DNA from: Ramazzottius varieornatus | Taxonomy: Eukaryota; Tardigrada; Eutardigrada; Parachela; Ramazzottiidae | Direction: 5' to 3' | Assembly: GCA_001949185.1 (NCBI GenBank) | Contig: BDGG01000001.1 | Location: 8,873,511 to 8,937,510, forward strand | DNA length: 64,000 bases | Shown: piece by piece, positions 33,508 through 48,722 of the stretch | Position numbering within the stretch: the stretch's first letter is position 1 | Layout: each line of letters begins with the position of its first letter | Notes under the pieces: model-generated | What the model was told of the DNA's origin: nothing | Databases searched by the model: none | What the model saw: the letters and a program-made list of their open reading frames with translations, nothing else | Translations under genes and position numbers: made by a program

Positions 33508-34216
33508 CTGGTTATTGGACTGAGGTTTCGTGATCTGTCAGAGCTCCACGCATCCTTCTTATTCTACGGACCCACGGAGAACGGAGCAGTTCCAGACTTC
33601 AAGTGCTACAGCAAACGGGACGCGGAGACAGAGGCACCGGAAGTACCCCTCACAGGGACGTTTGAAGACCCTCACAACGTTTTCCTTGCTGGAAAACGGT
33701 TCCGGAGTACAAAACACGCAGGTATTGTAGACGCTGAAGTGAGTAACATCGCTAAATTTCTTTCTGTTACAGAGTATGAGTGTACGACCATCGCTTGTTA
33801 TTTAGCCTTAGCTATCCGAGATGGAGGTTTCGGCGTCTCCTACAAAGCACCAGTCGGACGAGCTGATGCAGTGGAAAGAGCTGATTATGGACATGGACTA
33901 CCATTGCGGCGGCGCCTTCTACTCCAAGCCACTGAAGAGTGAGACGAAAGAGCTTCGGCATACGCCAACTGTGACCACACTACCCACCGACTTTCTCCAT
34001 TCCTCCGCCGAGCCTGAGCCTGCCTTTGTGCCCATGAAGGACGTCTCGACGACCGACAGCCTCTTCTCCCATCTCAACAGCCAGAACATGGAACGCTTGG
34101 GGCAGCTGCTGAAAGAGAAAAGCAAGAAGACGGAGGTGGCCGCTAGTAGTACGGGACGAGGTGTCAAGCGACGCTCCGACATGTTGGACCTATCGGACGA
34201 CGCTCGCAGCTATTAG
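33508..34216 (+). CDS. Unidentified protein, C-terminal exons
   Basis: Two exons join in phase: 33508-33738 (acceptor cctgaagcag) and 33812-34216 (stop). They encode about 211 residues. The first contains RFRDLSELHASFLFYGPTE and NVFLAGKRFRSTKHAG; the second is acidic and Ser/Lys-rich, with MQWKELIMDMDYHCGGAFYS, KEKSKKTEVAAS, a basic GRGVKRRS and the tail LDLSDDARSY. A nuclear protein is plausible from the basic patch. The N-terminal exon is not located, and I do not recognise the family. Confidence 0.55.
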
Positions 34217-37200
34217 TAACTACAGCGGACCCTTCGTTTTCTACCAAAAGATTACTCCCCACGATCTGTAACGACACCTAAGTTGTAACGTTTCCTCAAG
34301 CACCTTGTGTTTCCGTACTGTGTATTTTCTGTTGTCATGTGTAGATCGACAGTCAGACTCGGCAAGATCGTTTTCCAAGCGGCGCACACTTTCAGCTAAT
34401 AGCACTAAAAACGTGCGCCACTCGGGAACTCGACAAGATCGCTTCTCCAAATGGCGCATGCTTGCAGTGTTTTGGCCAGAAGCGCGCGTCACTCGAGGAG
34501 AACAACTTTGTCGAGCTCTTCTCGTTAGTGTATTTCTGTTGAAAAGGGAACATCGTTGGCCACTCAAGTTACACGAAGACCATCTATCACCTTCCGTAAG
34601 CTGGCTTATGCCAGGAGGCCGTTGGATCAATGATCTTCCTTGCTGTTTATCTCAAGAAGGCCTGAGTTTCGTAGGTATCTGAAGGAAGGCTAAGCTGGCG
34701 AGGCTTTATGATAGCTGTCGCTGATGGACAGTGGACAGTTTGAAGGTGCTTTTGCTTATCGGTGAAGATAAGCCTGTCGCCTGTGCCAGCACGAGCATGC
34801 GATGGCTTTATCTTGATTCTGACGTCTCGGTGTGAAACCTGCGTCACATTCTCCTCTGGTAGTGTAATCAGCAGACGACTTGTTTAGTCAGCCTAATCGA
34901 CCTGTCGAAGGAAGAATGATGCATTGACAAAAGACTCCATAATCACCATATTGATATCAATGCCTTCACTGTAACAAGCGACTTCCGGGTTCCTCCAAAA
35001 CGTACCGCCACCCAGATTCATTTTGTACTCAAAAAGTTTTCTGTGATCCCACACACCGCACATGTAAGTACACTCAAAATGTGAAACTAGCTGAGTTCTG
35101 AGTTCTTTTGGAAAGGCATTCGAGTTTCAGTAGGTGGGATCTTGAGCAGAGAGGATTGTTATGACTGTGAAATAAATAGACTGGCTTCCGGTTTAGAGTG
35201 GGCACGTGCAGCCATGACCTTCCTCTTTGTGTCGCGTGACTGGTGTCCCTCGGCATAAGGTGGAAAGGTGGGTGGGTGGGAGCGGCGAAATCGATGGTTA
35301 GGCCGTAGCGGTACTTTGCACACAAGCGTCAAAAGCCCACCTGCCATGATGTCGATAAACGGAGAAGACTCGATAGTCCTTCCCATATGTGCGTTCGGTT
35401 CCTACGTTAGGCCAGACATGTGCGCCGAACACACAGTAAACTACGTACTGCCGATCGGAATCGATGGCGTAGTAGACCTACATCGAGACTATTTACCTAG
35501 CACATCAGCTGTAAAGGCAGCCTTCTTAGCGCCTTGATAAAAGACACCGTTGGTTCATCATCAAAACCAGACACAGTACAGACTACGGCTTCCGAAAGCA
35601 CAACTTGATCATTGACCAATTTCCTGTCAAGCGCACCAACTGGGCTCCTGCCAACATCATATCCAAGTTTCGGTAGGACGGTCATGCCAACACCTTCTCT
35701 GGTCACGCAGCACTTTTCGAGGAATATATACTGTATTATTATCTTCTACTTTTCATATGCGTGCTTGCAAATGATTGAGCTGCGCAGGGGATAGCGGGAA
35801 CATGCCAACTGACGCCATAACATTGACTTGTTCGACACTTTGGCCTTTGCCCATTTAGTCAACAGCGAAAGGGTTTGCTGGCTACCCAGGACTTCGCTGC
35901 AGGAAACTCTAGTCTGTCTGCTTGCCATAAATAAGTCTACGTTTATATTTCTTCATAAATGGATTTACCATCGATTGGAATTGCAAAGTGCTGGCAGTAC
36001 GGAACGAACAGCCTACTGTCCTCCTCGGACCTTCGTCAAACTTCGGTGAGCCTTTATTATCGTCAGTATTTTCCTTTTTAATTTGTGAAGCCAAAGTTTG
36101 ACCACAGTTTTTTTCCAAATGATGTCAAGACCATCTGCACTATAGCGAATTCTCCCTAAAACCAATGTCGGGTCAAGGCGATGCCATGTTCATCAATATA
36201 TCTCAGTAAGCTATACAGTGTAGGTAAGTCTCATGTGGAAGGTGACAGTAGAGTAGTAAATTTGGACAAGTGTCGGGAAGGACCATTAGAAGTATTTGCA
36301 GTAATTAGTAAAATTACAATGCTGACTGCAAGCAGCATTTTGCTAAATTGGCAATTTTCCTGAGCAATTTTCGAAGGTGAGCGGCGCACGTGTAGGCCAC
36401 TAGTACAGAGATATATATATAACAAAGCGATTGCCATCGATTTAGCTTCTGGCAATTCTGACATCAGACTGGGCAAAGTTCTTTTCCGGATGGGCGTACA
36501 CAAAACTGTGCAGGACGGTAGTACTGCTATTGGCACAGCGGAAAGTGTGAAGCAGTGAGTCAGTTCTTGGCTCAGTGTCAGGGAATCCTCATCCAGTCCT
36601 GAAGCCTGTAAGGCGGTTCGTCAGCTCATCCTCGAGCTGTCCGACAGGCAAATGCTGCAGTGCTTGGCGATGGTCGAGGGAGAAATAAGCTGATGTGTTA
36701 GAGCGCTTCCGGCCCGGTACTAGTGGAATCTGATGTCGTCGAGGAAAGTCCAGAGCTGATGAGTGATGAAAGGATGTACTTGCTTGCTGTGGTTTCCCCT
36801 CAGTCAAGTCAAGAGCTGACCTGAGCGCTGCCCATGGCCAAAGCTGACCGTCAGGGCGTGGCCGGCACCTCTCCAACTCCTCCTCTTTTTGAACTGCTGC
36901 ACCTTTAGCCTTGGCTTCTTTCTTCTATAATATCACTTGAGGGACTTGGCGCTTTGTAAGGTCTCGGCCGTGGAGTTTCAAGTCAAGAAGATGCTCCGAG
37001 CACTTCGAGACTTGCAGGTTTAAGGAGACAAAGAAGGCAGCACCTCCCTTGGGAGTCCGTGCCGTTGCAAAGTCCCTCCATCCACGTGGACGAAGAAAAC
37101 GTGACTTAGTAATTCAACATGGACATCGAGAAGTGCAGCTGATACTGCTCATTCAATCCTATGAAATCATCCTTCTGGATGTAAATATATAGGCGGCTTT

Positions 37201-39318
37201 GTGAGACTTGCACAGGGTGAGAGCTTGACACAAGAGTCACAGACGGGCGAAAAGAAGCTTCTCGAAGTCCCATGGACAAAATGATGCCTTGCTTAGCCGT
37301 ACTGTGCACGCACTGACGGCCTTCTTCGTCTCATCAGCCTTGTCTGATACATCTTGGGACGACGGCCCGCTGACAACACCCACTGGCAAGCCACTTTATT
37401 TTCCACTCGGAAAATGCTCCGTTTTCCCCCTACGTTGCTGTCAACAGAGTCAAGCTGATAGGCGGACTTTGTACAGCATTTTGAAATCGCAGGAATTGCG
37501 GTTGGATGTACAATGGCCGCATCGGACTAGTGTTGTCGACGACGTGCGTGTATGTGCGCTGCACGGCCACACCGATCCGCCACGACCAACAAAGGGGACA
37601 TTTTGCTACGAGGCAACTATCTGCAAGCGCTTGCCAAGCACCCGTGAAAGTCAGCGGTTTACTGCAGCATAGCCAGCTCTTTTGGACTGCTGGTCGGTCA
37701 TCATTACGGTAACTTATTGGTCAGAACGATCACGATCAAAACGATAAGATCTCTTCTGCGACACCTGTCACAGGCTTTACGCGTGCCGGAACGTCCCGTT
37801 CTAGAGCACTGGGCCGCAGGTTCGAAATTACGCGACAACTGTGCTGCGCACGCTACCAGGTCGCCGTACTCTGCGCTGTGCTGCACAACTTTCATGCCCC
37901 ATGGCCAGGCAGCTGCGCTGCAGATGCACATGGACCTGTTGCAACTGCGCTGTACGCTGATGTACTGACTTATGTTATAGTATTGTCGGCAAAATGGGTA
38001 GTCCACCGGGAAAACGTGGCCATACGGTACGGCAAAACTCAGATGCCTGAAACTCGAATACCCCAAAGTACCAATTTTTGTTAAGTTTTGGTCCGTGGAT
38101 CTGCGCGGCAGTCTTCGGCTTCATGCTGCATGCTGTGCTGTGCTGCACAAATTTCTTCGATTTCCGCACTGGAGCTGTGCTGCAGCACAGCACAGCTACA
38201 GTGCAGTGCAGCGCATGCGGCCAGATTCCGTATCCCGTTCATAGCTGCCAATCACCGATAAGCTGCTGTACTTTGCGTTGCCGGAGACTGGCACACACGT
38301 TCAAGCGGTTGATTGATTGCGCTCTGCGAACATCGAGGCGGTGCGAATACTCGTTACGTCATCGACCACACAACCAAAACAGAAGAAAAGCGTCAATAGA
38401 ATCACAGTATTTCTTCGTAAAAAGTTAGATCAGGACTTGATTGCCCACCCTTGGCGTAGCTGTTGATGGGTGTTTTTCACCAGTCGGCGACAATGGCTGA
38501 TTCAGCCCGCACTTTGACAAGCCGTTGTCTTCAGCACAGAAAGTACTGCAGCTCTACAGCGCTGCGAATCAGAGCCCCGGCCTAGAAAAGCTGCCTGTAG
38601 TCAAGCAGCTCAAGGCTCAAGCTTGGTTCAGCCGGTCGATGTATGAGAGTCCGCCGTAAAGTTGCTGTTTGCTCAAGTTGCGCGCTGCACCTGTCGTTCG
38701 GCCTGGTGCGCACTGTGTGCATGTTCAGCTTGCAGCTGCGCACAGGCTTGGCTAACTCATCATTTCCATGGGGTGTTCCAGCTGGCAGCTTCAGTGTTGT
38801 CGTTTTCGTCGTTTCGAACTGCGAGTCTGCCATCGCGTTTTATTAGCCCTGGTCCACTTTGTTCACAGCACGTCTCGTCTTCTCAGACAGCTCGGTCTCG
38901 AATTTGTTCTTCTGTAGTTGAAACATCCTGGGATTATCGTTTAACCCGTCTGACGGAGACAGGGAGTTGAAGTGGTAAATCTATTTGGGAGAGGAGTTTA
39001 CTGGAGTTAGTGCGGTTATCCCAAGCTTGACGGTATAACAACTATACCGAACTGTTTGCTGCGTGATCCGCTATCCGGGATGGCCTCCTGAGACGAAGGA
39101 TGGCTTGCCACTGGCAGTCTTCGAGGAAGAGAAGGCTTGGGCGACTTGTATTGTACGGAGAAGGGAAGGTTTGTCTTGAGGCGAATGGCCGATTGACATA
39201 AGCTGACTCATCATCTATCCGCTTTACTTGTCAGTTGATTCAGCTGAAAGCATTGATCTCGGTGTTGTCTTTCCTGGACGGAATATCTTCCCCACATTCG
39301 CTTAACATAGTTGCTGCG
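34217..39318. other. 5-kb stretch without a convincing gene
   Basis: Apart from a hairpin pair at 34352-34520, I find no recognisable coding exon. Scattered ORFs of 60-127 codons occur on both strands (for example 37289-37672 + and 36589-36876 -) without supporting splice context or family similarity. An 18-base perfect palindrome gctgtgctgcagcacagc lies at 38174-38191 in a CTGTG/CAGCA-rich patch. The region may hold regulatory DNA of the Nrf gene, or decayed mobile DNA. Confidence 0.4.
34352..34520. repeat. Palindromic hairpin element, two units
   Basis: Two units just downstream of the gene at 33508-34216; the second begins actcgacaagatcgcttctc and ends ctttgtcgagctcttctcg. Confidence 0.9.
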
Positions 39319-42300
39319 ATGGTGAAGAAGCTGTCGGAAGAGCAGAGCTTGTACGCCGCAGTGCTGCTGGGCTGGTTGTCCTTCTACTCTGTGATATATC
39401 CTGTGACTTGGCCAACCGGAAGTGATCATCTCCGCGTTCTTCGTCACAGCCCCGAACTGTTTGGCGCTCCAGTTGTGCCCAAGTATGGGCTGATGTCCGA
39501 CGAGTACGTTCGGCAGATCGTTGGGGAACATCGCAGAAATTACCGGCCTATCATGCTGCCTTTCAACGCCGAAGTGGCCATTTTACCGCGTCCAGCGTCA
39601 GCCATCAACTTGGCCAACTTGAGCCAGTCGGCTTTGAACGCCCGCGTCCTGGACTTGGGCGATCTCTTTATGGACGACTTGTTCATCCAGTCCAACCTCG
39701 ATGTCGAAGAAGCTTCCAGACTGCTCAGTGCTGGATTCGTCTCTAAAGAGGTCCTTTGAACAGGGCTAAAGTTCAATAGACTTGACATCTGTGTTGTGGT
39801 GGTTCTTGTCCGAAGTGGCGCACCTTCTTCGTGTTATTAGCCGGAAGAGTGCGCCACTAGAATAGACCTTTCATCAGTAGCGCAGGCTGTCAGGCAGTAA
39901 GACTGACAAGGTGCGCCACTTGGCAGAGCGATCTTGTCGAGTTTGCTGGCCGACTTGGCGTCATTTCATGGTCGATGGGGCTAACTTTGGTTGTTATAAT
40001 TGTTGCAGGATTTGGATGTCCAGCGATTGGTGGACGTTCTGTGGAGCCAGGATGTCGATTTGGGAGTGGGGAGAGAGTCGTTCGAGTACCCTCTACGAGC
40101 GGCCACTTCCCTTCCGCTGGAGAAGCCGCTGAGCGAGACTTCATTCAAGGAAACTGTCCTGTCGGAAGCGGCCTTCCGCGACAGTCATAGCTTGGACAAT
40201 GGCAACTTTTACGTCGACGAAGAAACTGGTAGGTTGTAGCTTGACCATTCAAACTAAACTGACTTTATGAAAGTGCTTGGTGTTGTCGACTAGGTGAACT
40301 GATACCCAAGAGCCTGCCTTCGCTACCGCTGACCAGCACGCTGTCCAAGAAGAGCCTTCCCTCAATGACGCACAGTGAAGGCTGCAAGGAGAGCGAAGCC
40401 TCCTTCGAGTGCTTTGACTACTTGTCGTCGCAGGCTTACCAGGCAGAAGAAGGCAGCGCGCTGCCGCACCTGCAAGCGGCCAACGGAAGCGACGTGGAAG
40501 CTGCACAACTGCAGAGTCTCATTAACGCCCTCGACAGCCTCAACTCGTCAACCCTTCAGGTAAGGATAGGTAGCGACACCGTCCTTCCCCCTGGCCATAT
40601 GAGCCATAAGTATGGAAGTGATTGCTTGTAGGCTGTCATCGATCAAGGCATTAGTCCGGACGTCAAAGTCCTGGAAGAGCAGTGGGGCGATGTAGAGAGC
40701 ATCATTTCCGCTGGCGCCAACTCACTATTCCTCCAGAACGCAGGTTAGTGTCTCTTAGTGCTAGTATGCAGAAAGGAGGGAATAATATATCATGAGGCTA
40801 TATCATGCATTGTGTGTCTTCAGGGCTGGATGGACTTGAAAGGGGAACAGGCATGGCAGAAGCGGCTTCAGTTAGCCCGCACAACGTGGAGAACGCCTCC
40901 ACTTCACTACGGGACTTTGACTTGTTCAGTGTCCTGATGGAGCCAGCGGTCAACTGGACGCTGTCCAGCGCCACTCTACCCTCCGCTCCCTACACTGCTG
41001 ACGATTACGGAGCCAAGGGCCCTTCCGTCTCCACCATGTTATCCCAAGCTAACGGTGCGTATTTACAGGAGGTTACCCATCATGTGAGTCCTTATCGGAC
41101 ACTGAAACACAAGTTATGCTCATGATTAATTGGTTATCGGTACAGTATAGGTGACGTCTTTGGTCTTGTAGGAACAATGGGGAGCCAAGGCGTTGCATCG
41201 GACTTTGGAGCTTTGGCTAATCAGGAGAACGGCGGACAGGTCTACCCCTACTTTATCCCGCTCTCCTCCGGTCGGCTGCCTCCTTCGTCGCTGCCGCTGC
41301 TGAACCACAGCAACATGCTGGAGTGGAACATGACCGACTGGAGCAACAGCACCTTCAGTACGGTGTCGACGCTGAACCCCAACACCGCTATGCTGGACCG
41401 CAGCAACGACTGGAAGTTCAGCGACCTCTTGGCCAAACTGGAGGCTCCTACGGGCCATACCGAAGTGGTCAGCATGACACAGCCAGCGCTCAAAGTCGAG
41501 CGCCAAGAAGGTGAGGGCTGGACAGAACGCGCGGCCATGGCCGTTAGTCTTAACCACTCGTACGCCAACCCCGCACCGCCACCGCTGCCTCCTGCAGCAA
41601 GGACGCCAACACCTCGTCGCCGTCAGAGTCTACAGGTAAGGGAAACTAACGTAGGCTTTTGCGCTTGGGGTGAGGCAAAACTGGGCTCCGTTAAATTGCT
41701 ATACTTCCGGTGGGCCAAGGCGCCAGCTGCCATCATACAGGATCGTGCCAAGGTGGTGGGCGGATCAGGCCTTAAGAGGCACGGCCTTGAGAAGGTTCTG
41801 GATCAAGGCCGTGCCTATGTGGGGGCGGGTCCCCATGCCTGCCTGCCAAGTGATGAGTCATGCTCATCACGCGTCACACTTTCCCCAACGATTCTGGCAC
41901 GCACTACCTGTCAAGCTGGCCATTATGTCACCCCCAGACTCTCTAGTTTACTCTCCAACGTTCCACACGTCTGGTTATCCGTTCTACATAGTCCAGTAGT
42001 TGAGGACTTGAGGTAGTAGTGATCTGCGGCTTCGGGACTGGAGAGGTTCAGCTAGTAGTGATCAGACTACGGAGTTATCGTGTATTGATAGAAGTGGCAG
42101 TAGTGGCGCGTCTGTTTGATTGATTTATCGAATGCACCATCGGCCACGGCTCAAGATGCAAGTTTGAGGACAGCGTGGATTACTCCAGATTTTCCCCCCT
42201 TCGATATGGCATCGGATAGTCATTATTTGAGCGTCATTTTGTCTGCTTTTGAGGAGTTGAAAGAAGGGAAGCGAGGAGGGTTGCAACAGGCGGGCATAGA

Positions 42301-43437
42301 GTTACGGGTTGAACCCAGTGGCCACAGTCATACAACCAACAGATCGAAAAATGTCTTCCTTTCCCTGGAGGATACTGACGATCGTATGGTACGTCGATGC
42401 AAAACCCGCGTTGACTGTAAAGACAGTGTATGGTTACATCCAAGTTAGATCCATCCAAAGTAGGAATGGAAGGCCACAGTTCAGCACCAACCAACTGGGA
42501 ACTTTGATGTAGCACACTTGTCTGTCATTATGTTTGTTGGTTGCAGAGTCGGGAAGGAAGTGAAGCTGATGGGTCGACGGGCTCCGATCCCTTCTCCGTC
42601 AGTGGCGGACGTTCGCGCTCTAGTCGCGACGAGCGCGCTGCCTTGGAAGCGGGTCTGCCTTTGACAGCCGCGGAAATTATTCGTATGCCTGTCGAAGAGT
42701 TCAACGGCTATATCAGCGGACAAGTGGGCCAACTTCGTCCGGAACAGATTCAGATGATGAAGGACATTCGTCGACGGGGCAAGAATAAAGTGGCCGCTCA
42801 AAACTGCCGTAAACGAAAGGTATGACATGGAGATTGAGCTCGCCAAATAAACTGGACAAGATCCTTGTCCAAGTGGCGCACACTATCAGCTGTTAAATAC
42901 TGCCAAACAGCGCCACTTGAGCAAGCAATCTGGTGGACTTTGCCCAAGTGGCGCACGACTCCATCGCTGTTGACTGGAAGCGTGCGCCACTTGAAGAAAA
43001 CAAGCTCGACTCGGTTGCTGCGCCGAGCGGCGCACTCTTCCAGCCAGTAACGTCACAGATGTGCGCCACTTAGGAAAACAGCCTTGTCGATCTCCCATCT
43101 TTGCCTAGTTTGTGGAGTTGGTCAAAATGGCGTTCTTTTTTTGCAGATTGACAATATGAGCCATTTAGAGCGAGAGATCATGGGTATTCGGGAAGAATTG
43201 AAGAGGGAATCGCAGCGACGGGACGAGCTGATTCGGGAGCGCGACCTGCATCGCGTCGCTCTGGCGCGAATTCCCGTCATTCAGCCAACCTCGGTCGCTC
43301 CTCAAAGCTCTTCGTCGACGACCGGGCCGGCACCTGTCATAACGCGAAGCAGCCACGGCCATGTGCCGTCGTCAGTCATGGCCAAGGAGCGCGTAGCTAA
43401 GCCCATTCGGAAGAGGAAGCAGCCGGAAGAGCAATAA
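39319..43437 (+). CDS. CNC-bZIP transcription factor (Nrf1/Nrf2/CncC type)
   Basis: CNC-bZIP factors pair with small Maf proteins at antioxidant-response elements to drive stress and proteasome genes. Eight exons: 39319-39750, 40009-40228, 40294-40559, 40632-40743, 40824-41054, 41172-41635, 42547-42819 and 43147-43437 (762 residues, phase closed). The N-terminus has a hydrophobic segment (YAAVLLGWLSFYSVIYPV, about 11-29) like the ER anchor of Nrf1. The Neh2-like region has a DLG degron (LVDVLWSQDVDLGVGRESF) and an ETGE degron (DEETGELIP, split by intron 2). The CNC domain (LTAAEIIRMPVEEFN) precedes the basic region RRRGKNKVAAQNCRKRK and a leucine zipper. This suggests regulation both by Keap1 and by ER retention and processing. 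Introns 1 and 7 carry hairpin elements. Confidence 0.95.
39800..39948. repeat. Palindromic hairpin element, two units
   Basis: Two units in intron 1 of the CNC-bZIP gene (gaagtggcgcaccttc...agagtgcgccacta; cagtagcgcaggctgtc...aggtgcgccacttgg), ending gatcttgtcgagtttgctgg. Confidence 0.88.
41773..41818. repeat. Perfect 14-bp stem hairpin (AGGCACGGCCTTGA family)
   Basis: aggcacggccttga, a 12-base spacer, then tcaaggccgtgcct, in intron 6 of the CNC-bZIP gene. The word gatcaaggccgtgcct recurs in the LC3/F-box spacer near 12219, so this is a second, rarer hairpin family. Confidence 0.6.
42845..43092. repeat. Palindromic hairpin element, three units
   Basis: Three tandem units filling most of intron 7 of the CNC-bZIP gene, from aaataaactggacaagatcc to gaaaacagccttgtcga. 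Confidence 0.9.
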
Positions 43438-44222
43438 GATGTGCTTTGTGTTTTTATAGATTTCCAGCCATAGCCGTTATTCCTGTTTGTTTCTTATTTA
43501 CACTTTTCACTACCTTTGCTATTCCGACTCGGGATCATCGAAGTGGCGCGTTTGGCTGCGACGAACTTGCCTTGTGTGGGATTCCTCTTCTTTTCCAGCT
43601 ATACTTCAGGGAATAGCGCAGTGTTACGTGTGCGACAATTTTCCTGTGGGGCAAATGATTTCGCATTGACGGAGTTGGTGTACATAGCCAGATTCATTTT
43701 TACTCTACATGATAAAGTTCTGTTCAGTGATGCAACTGCCGGAAAGGAGTTGTCTGTTTGCGCCAGTCACGCCGACACAGTGGGAGATAAAGGACGCAAA
43801 TGTTTAACCAGACAGGCCACAGCCGATAAACTGCAAACACTGCAGACCTTTATTCCCCGAGTAAAAAACAGTATAATGCTGAGAAGCCTGTTAAAATAAG
43901 ATTTAATAAAACAAAAGGATGTGACAGTATGGCATTTCGCAGTATGTGTACAAGAAGGAGATAAAGCGAGAAAGGATAGCAACGTTAACACAGCCAAAAG
44001 ACTCGTCAGACACCTGGCCAGCGCACCAAACGCCAACCGTACTGAATCCCTAGTCAAGGAGGGAAAACAAAAATAACAAAATAAAAGGATGAGAAGAGGC
44101 AATGTACACTCTTGCGAGGATCAGACAAGAGAATTCTTCGCAAGTTATAGTTAGTGCAGACAGAATGACAGTAAGTTAAGGGATGGTGGCACTTTTTCTT
44201 GCATGAGCGGCAAGTGGGCCCG
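43438..44222. other. Convergent intergenic spacer
   Basis: 3' flanks of the CNC-bZIP gene (+) and SMARCC (-). AATAAA-like words lie at about 43902 and 44077. No gene recognised. Confidence 0.4.
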
Positions 44223-48218
<3,996 letters not shown>

Positions 48219-48722
48219 CTTTCCAGGATGAGCAGTAAAGGGTTAGCAAAGATGGCCACGCAGTAGATTAAGAACGCATGGCGACTTGGCAAATTGAAGA
48301 GAGAAAAACAAAACCTGTGAGTTGATTTTCGAAATCTGAAATTTCCATATTGGATAATAGCCACCCTAAGGTTTGCCAAACACCATCTGAAAGATAATTG
48401 TAGCAAGTCACTAGCTGCTTGTTACTCGTAAAACGTATCCCAGATGTCTCAATCCGTATGAGTTTCCGGTCATAAGAAACGGGACAATGACGTCAGACTA
48501 CAGATGGACTTTGTGAATTGATTGACTGGTTCAGCGATTTCAGTATAGCCCAAACGAGAATTTTCGATGTGCGCCACTGTCAAAGGTTGATTGCAAAAAA
48601 AAGTTGAAACCGTCGGACCGCTTCCTGTTAAATTAATTTATCTTCCCTGGTCTCCTTTACGGAAAGTTCAGACGCGAACCTCCGTTTTTGATCTGCTGAG
48701 CTGTATTATTCCCGGCGTCAAG
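48219..48722. promoter_or_regulatory. Divergent spacer SMARCC/PA2G4
   Basis: The head-to-head promoter region of two housekeeping genes, with a CRE octamer at 48488 and a lone hairpin-like fragment (gatgtgcgccactg) at about 48567. A non-coding exon may be present. Confidence 0.45.
48488..48495. promoter_or_regulatory. CRE-type octamer TGACGTCA
   Basis: A perfect CRE near the middle of the SMARCC/PA2G4 divergent spacer, 235 bases upstream of the PA2G4 start. Confidence 0.5.

Noticed and set aside
37289-37672. A 127-codon + strand ORF
   Set aside because: No signal peptide, domain, splice support or similarity recognised; the length is within what chance gives in this GC-moderate stretch.
48565-48592. 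An additional hairpin copy
   Set aside because: Only gatgtgcgccactg remains; too short to count as a unit.
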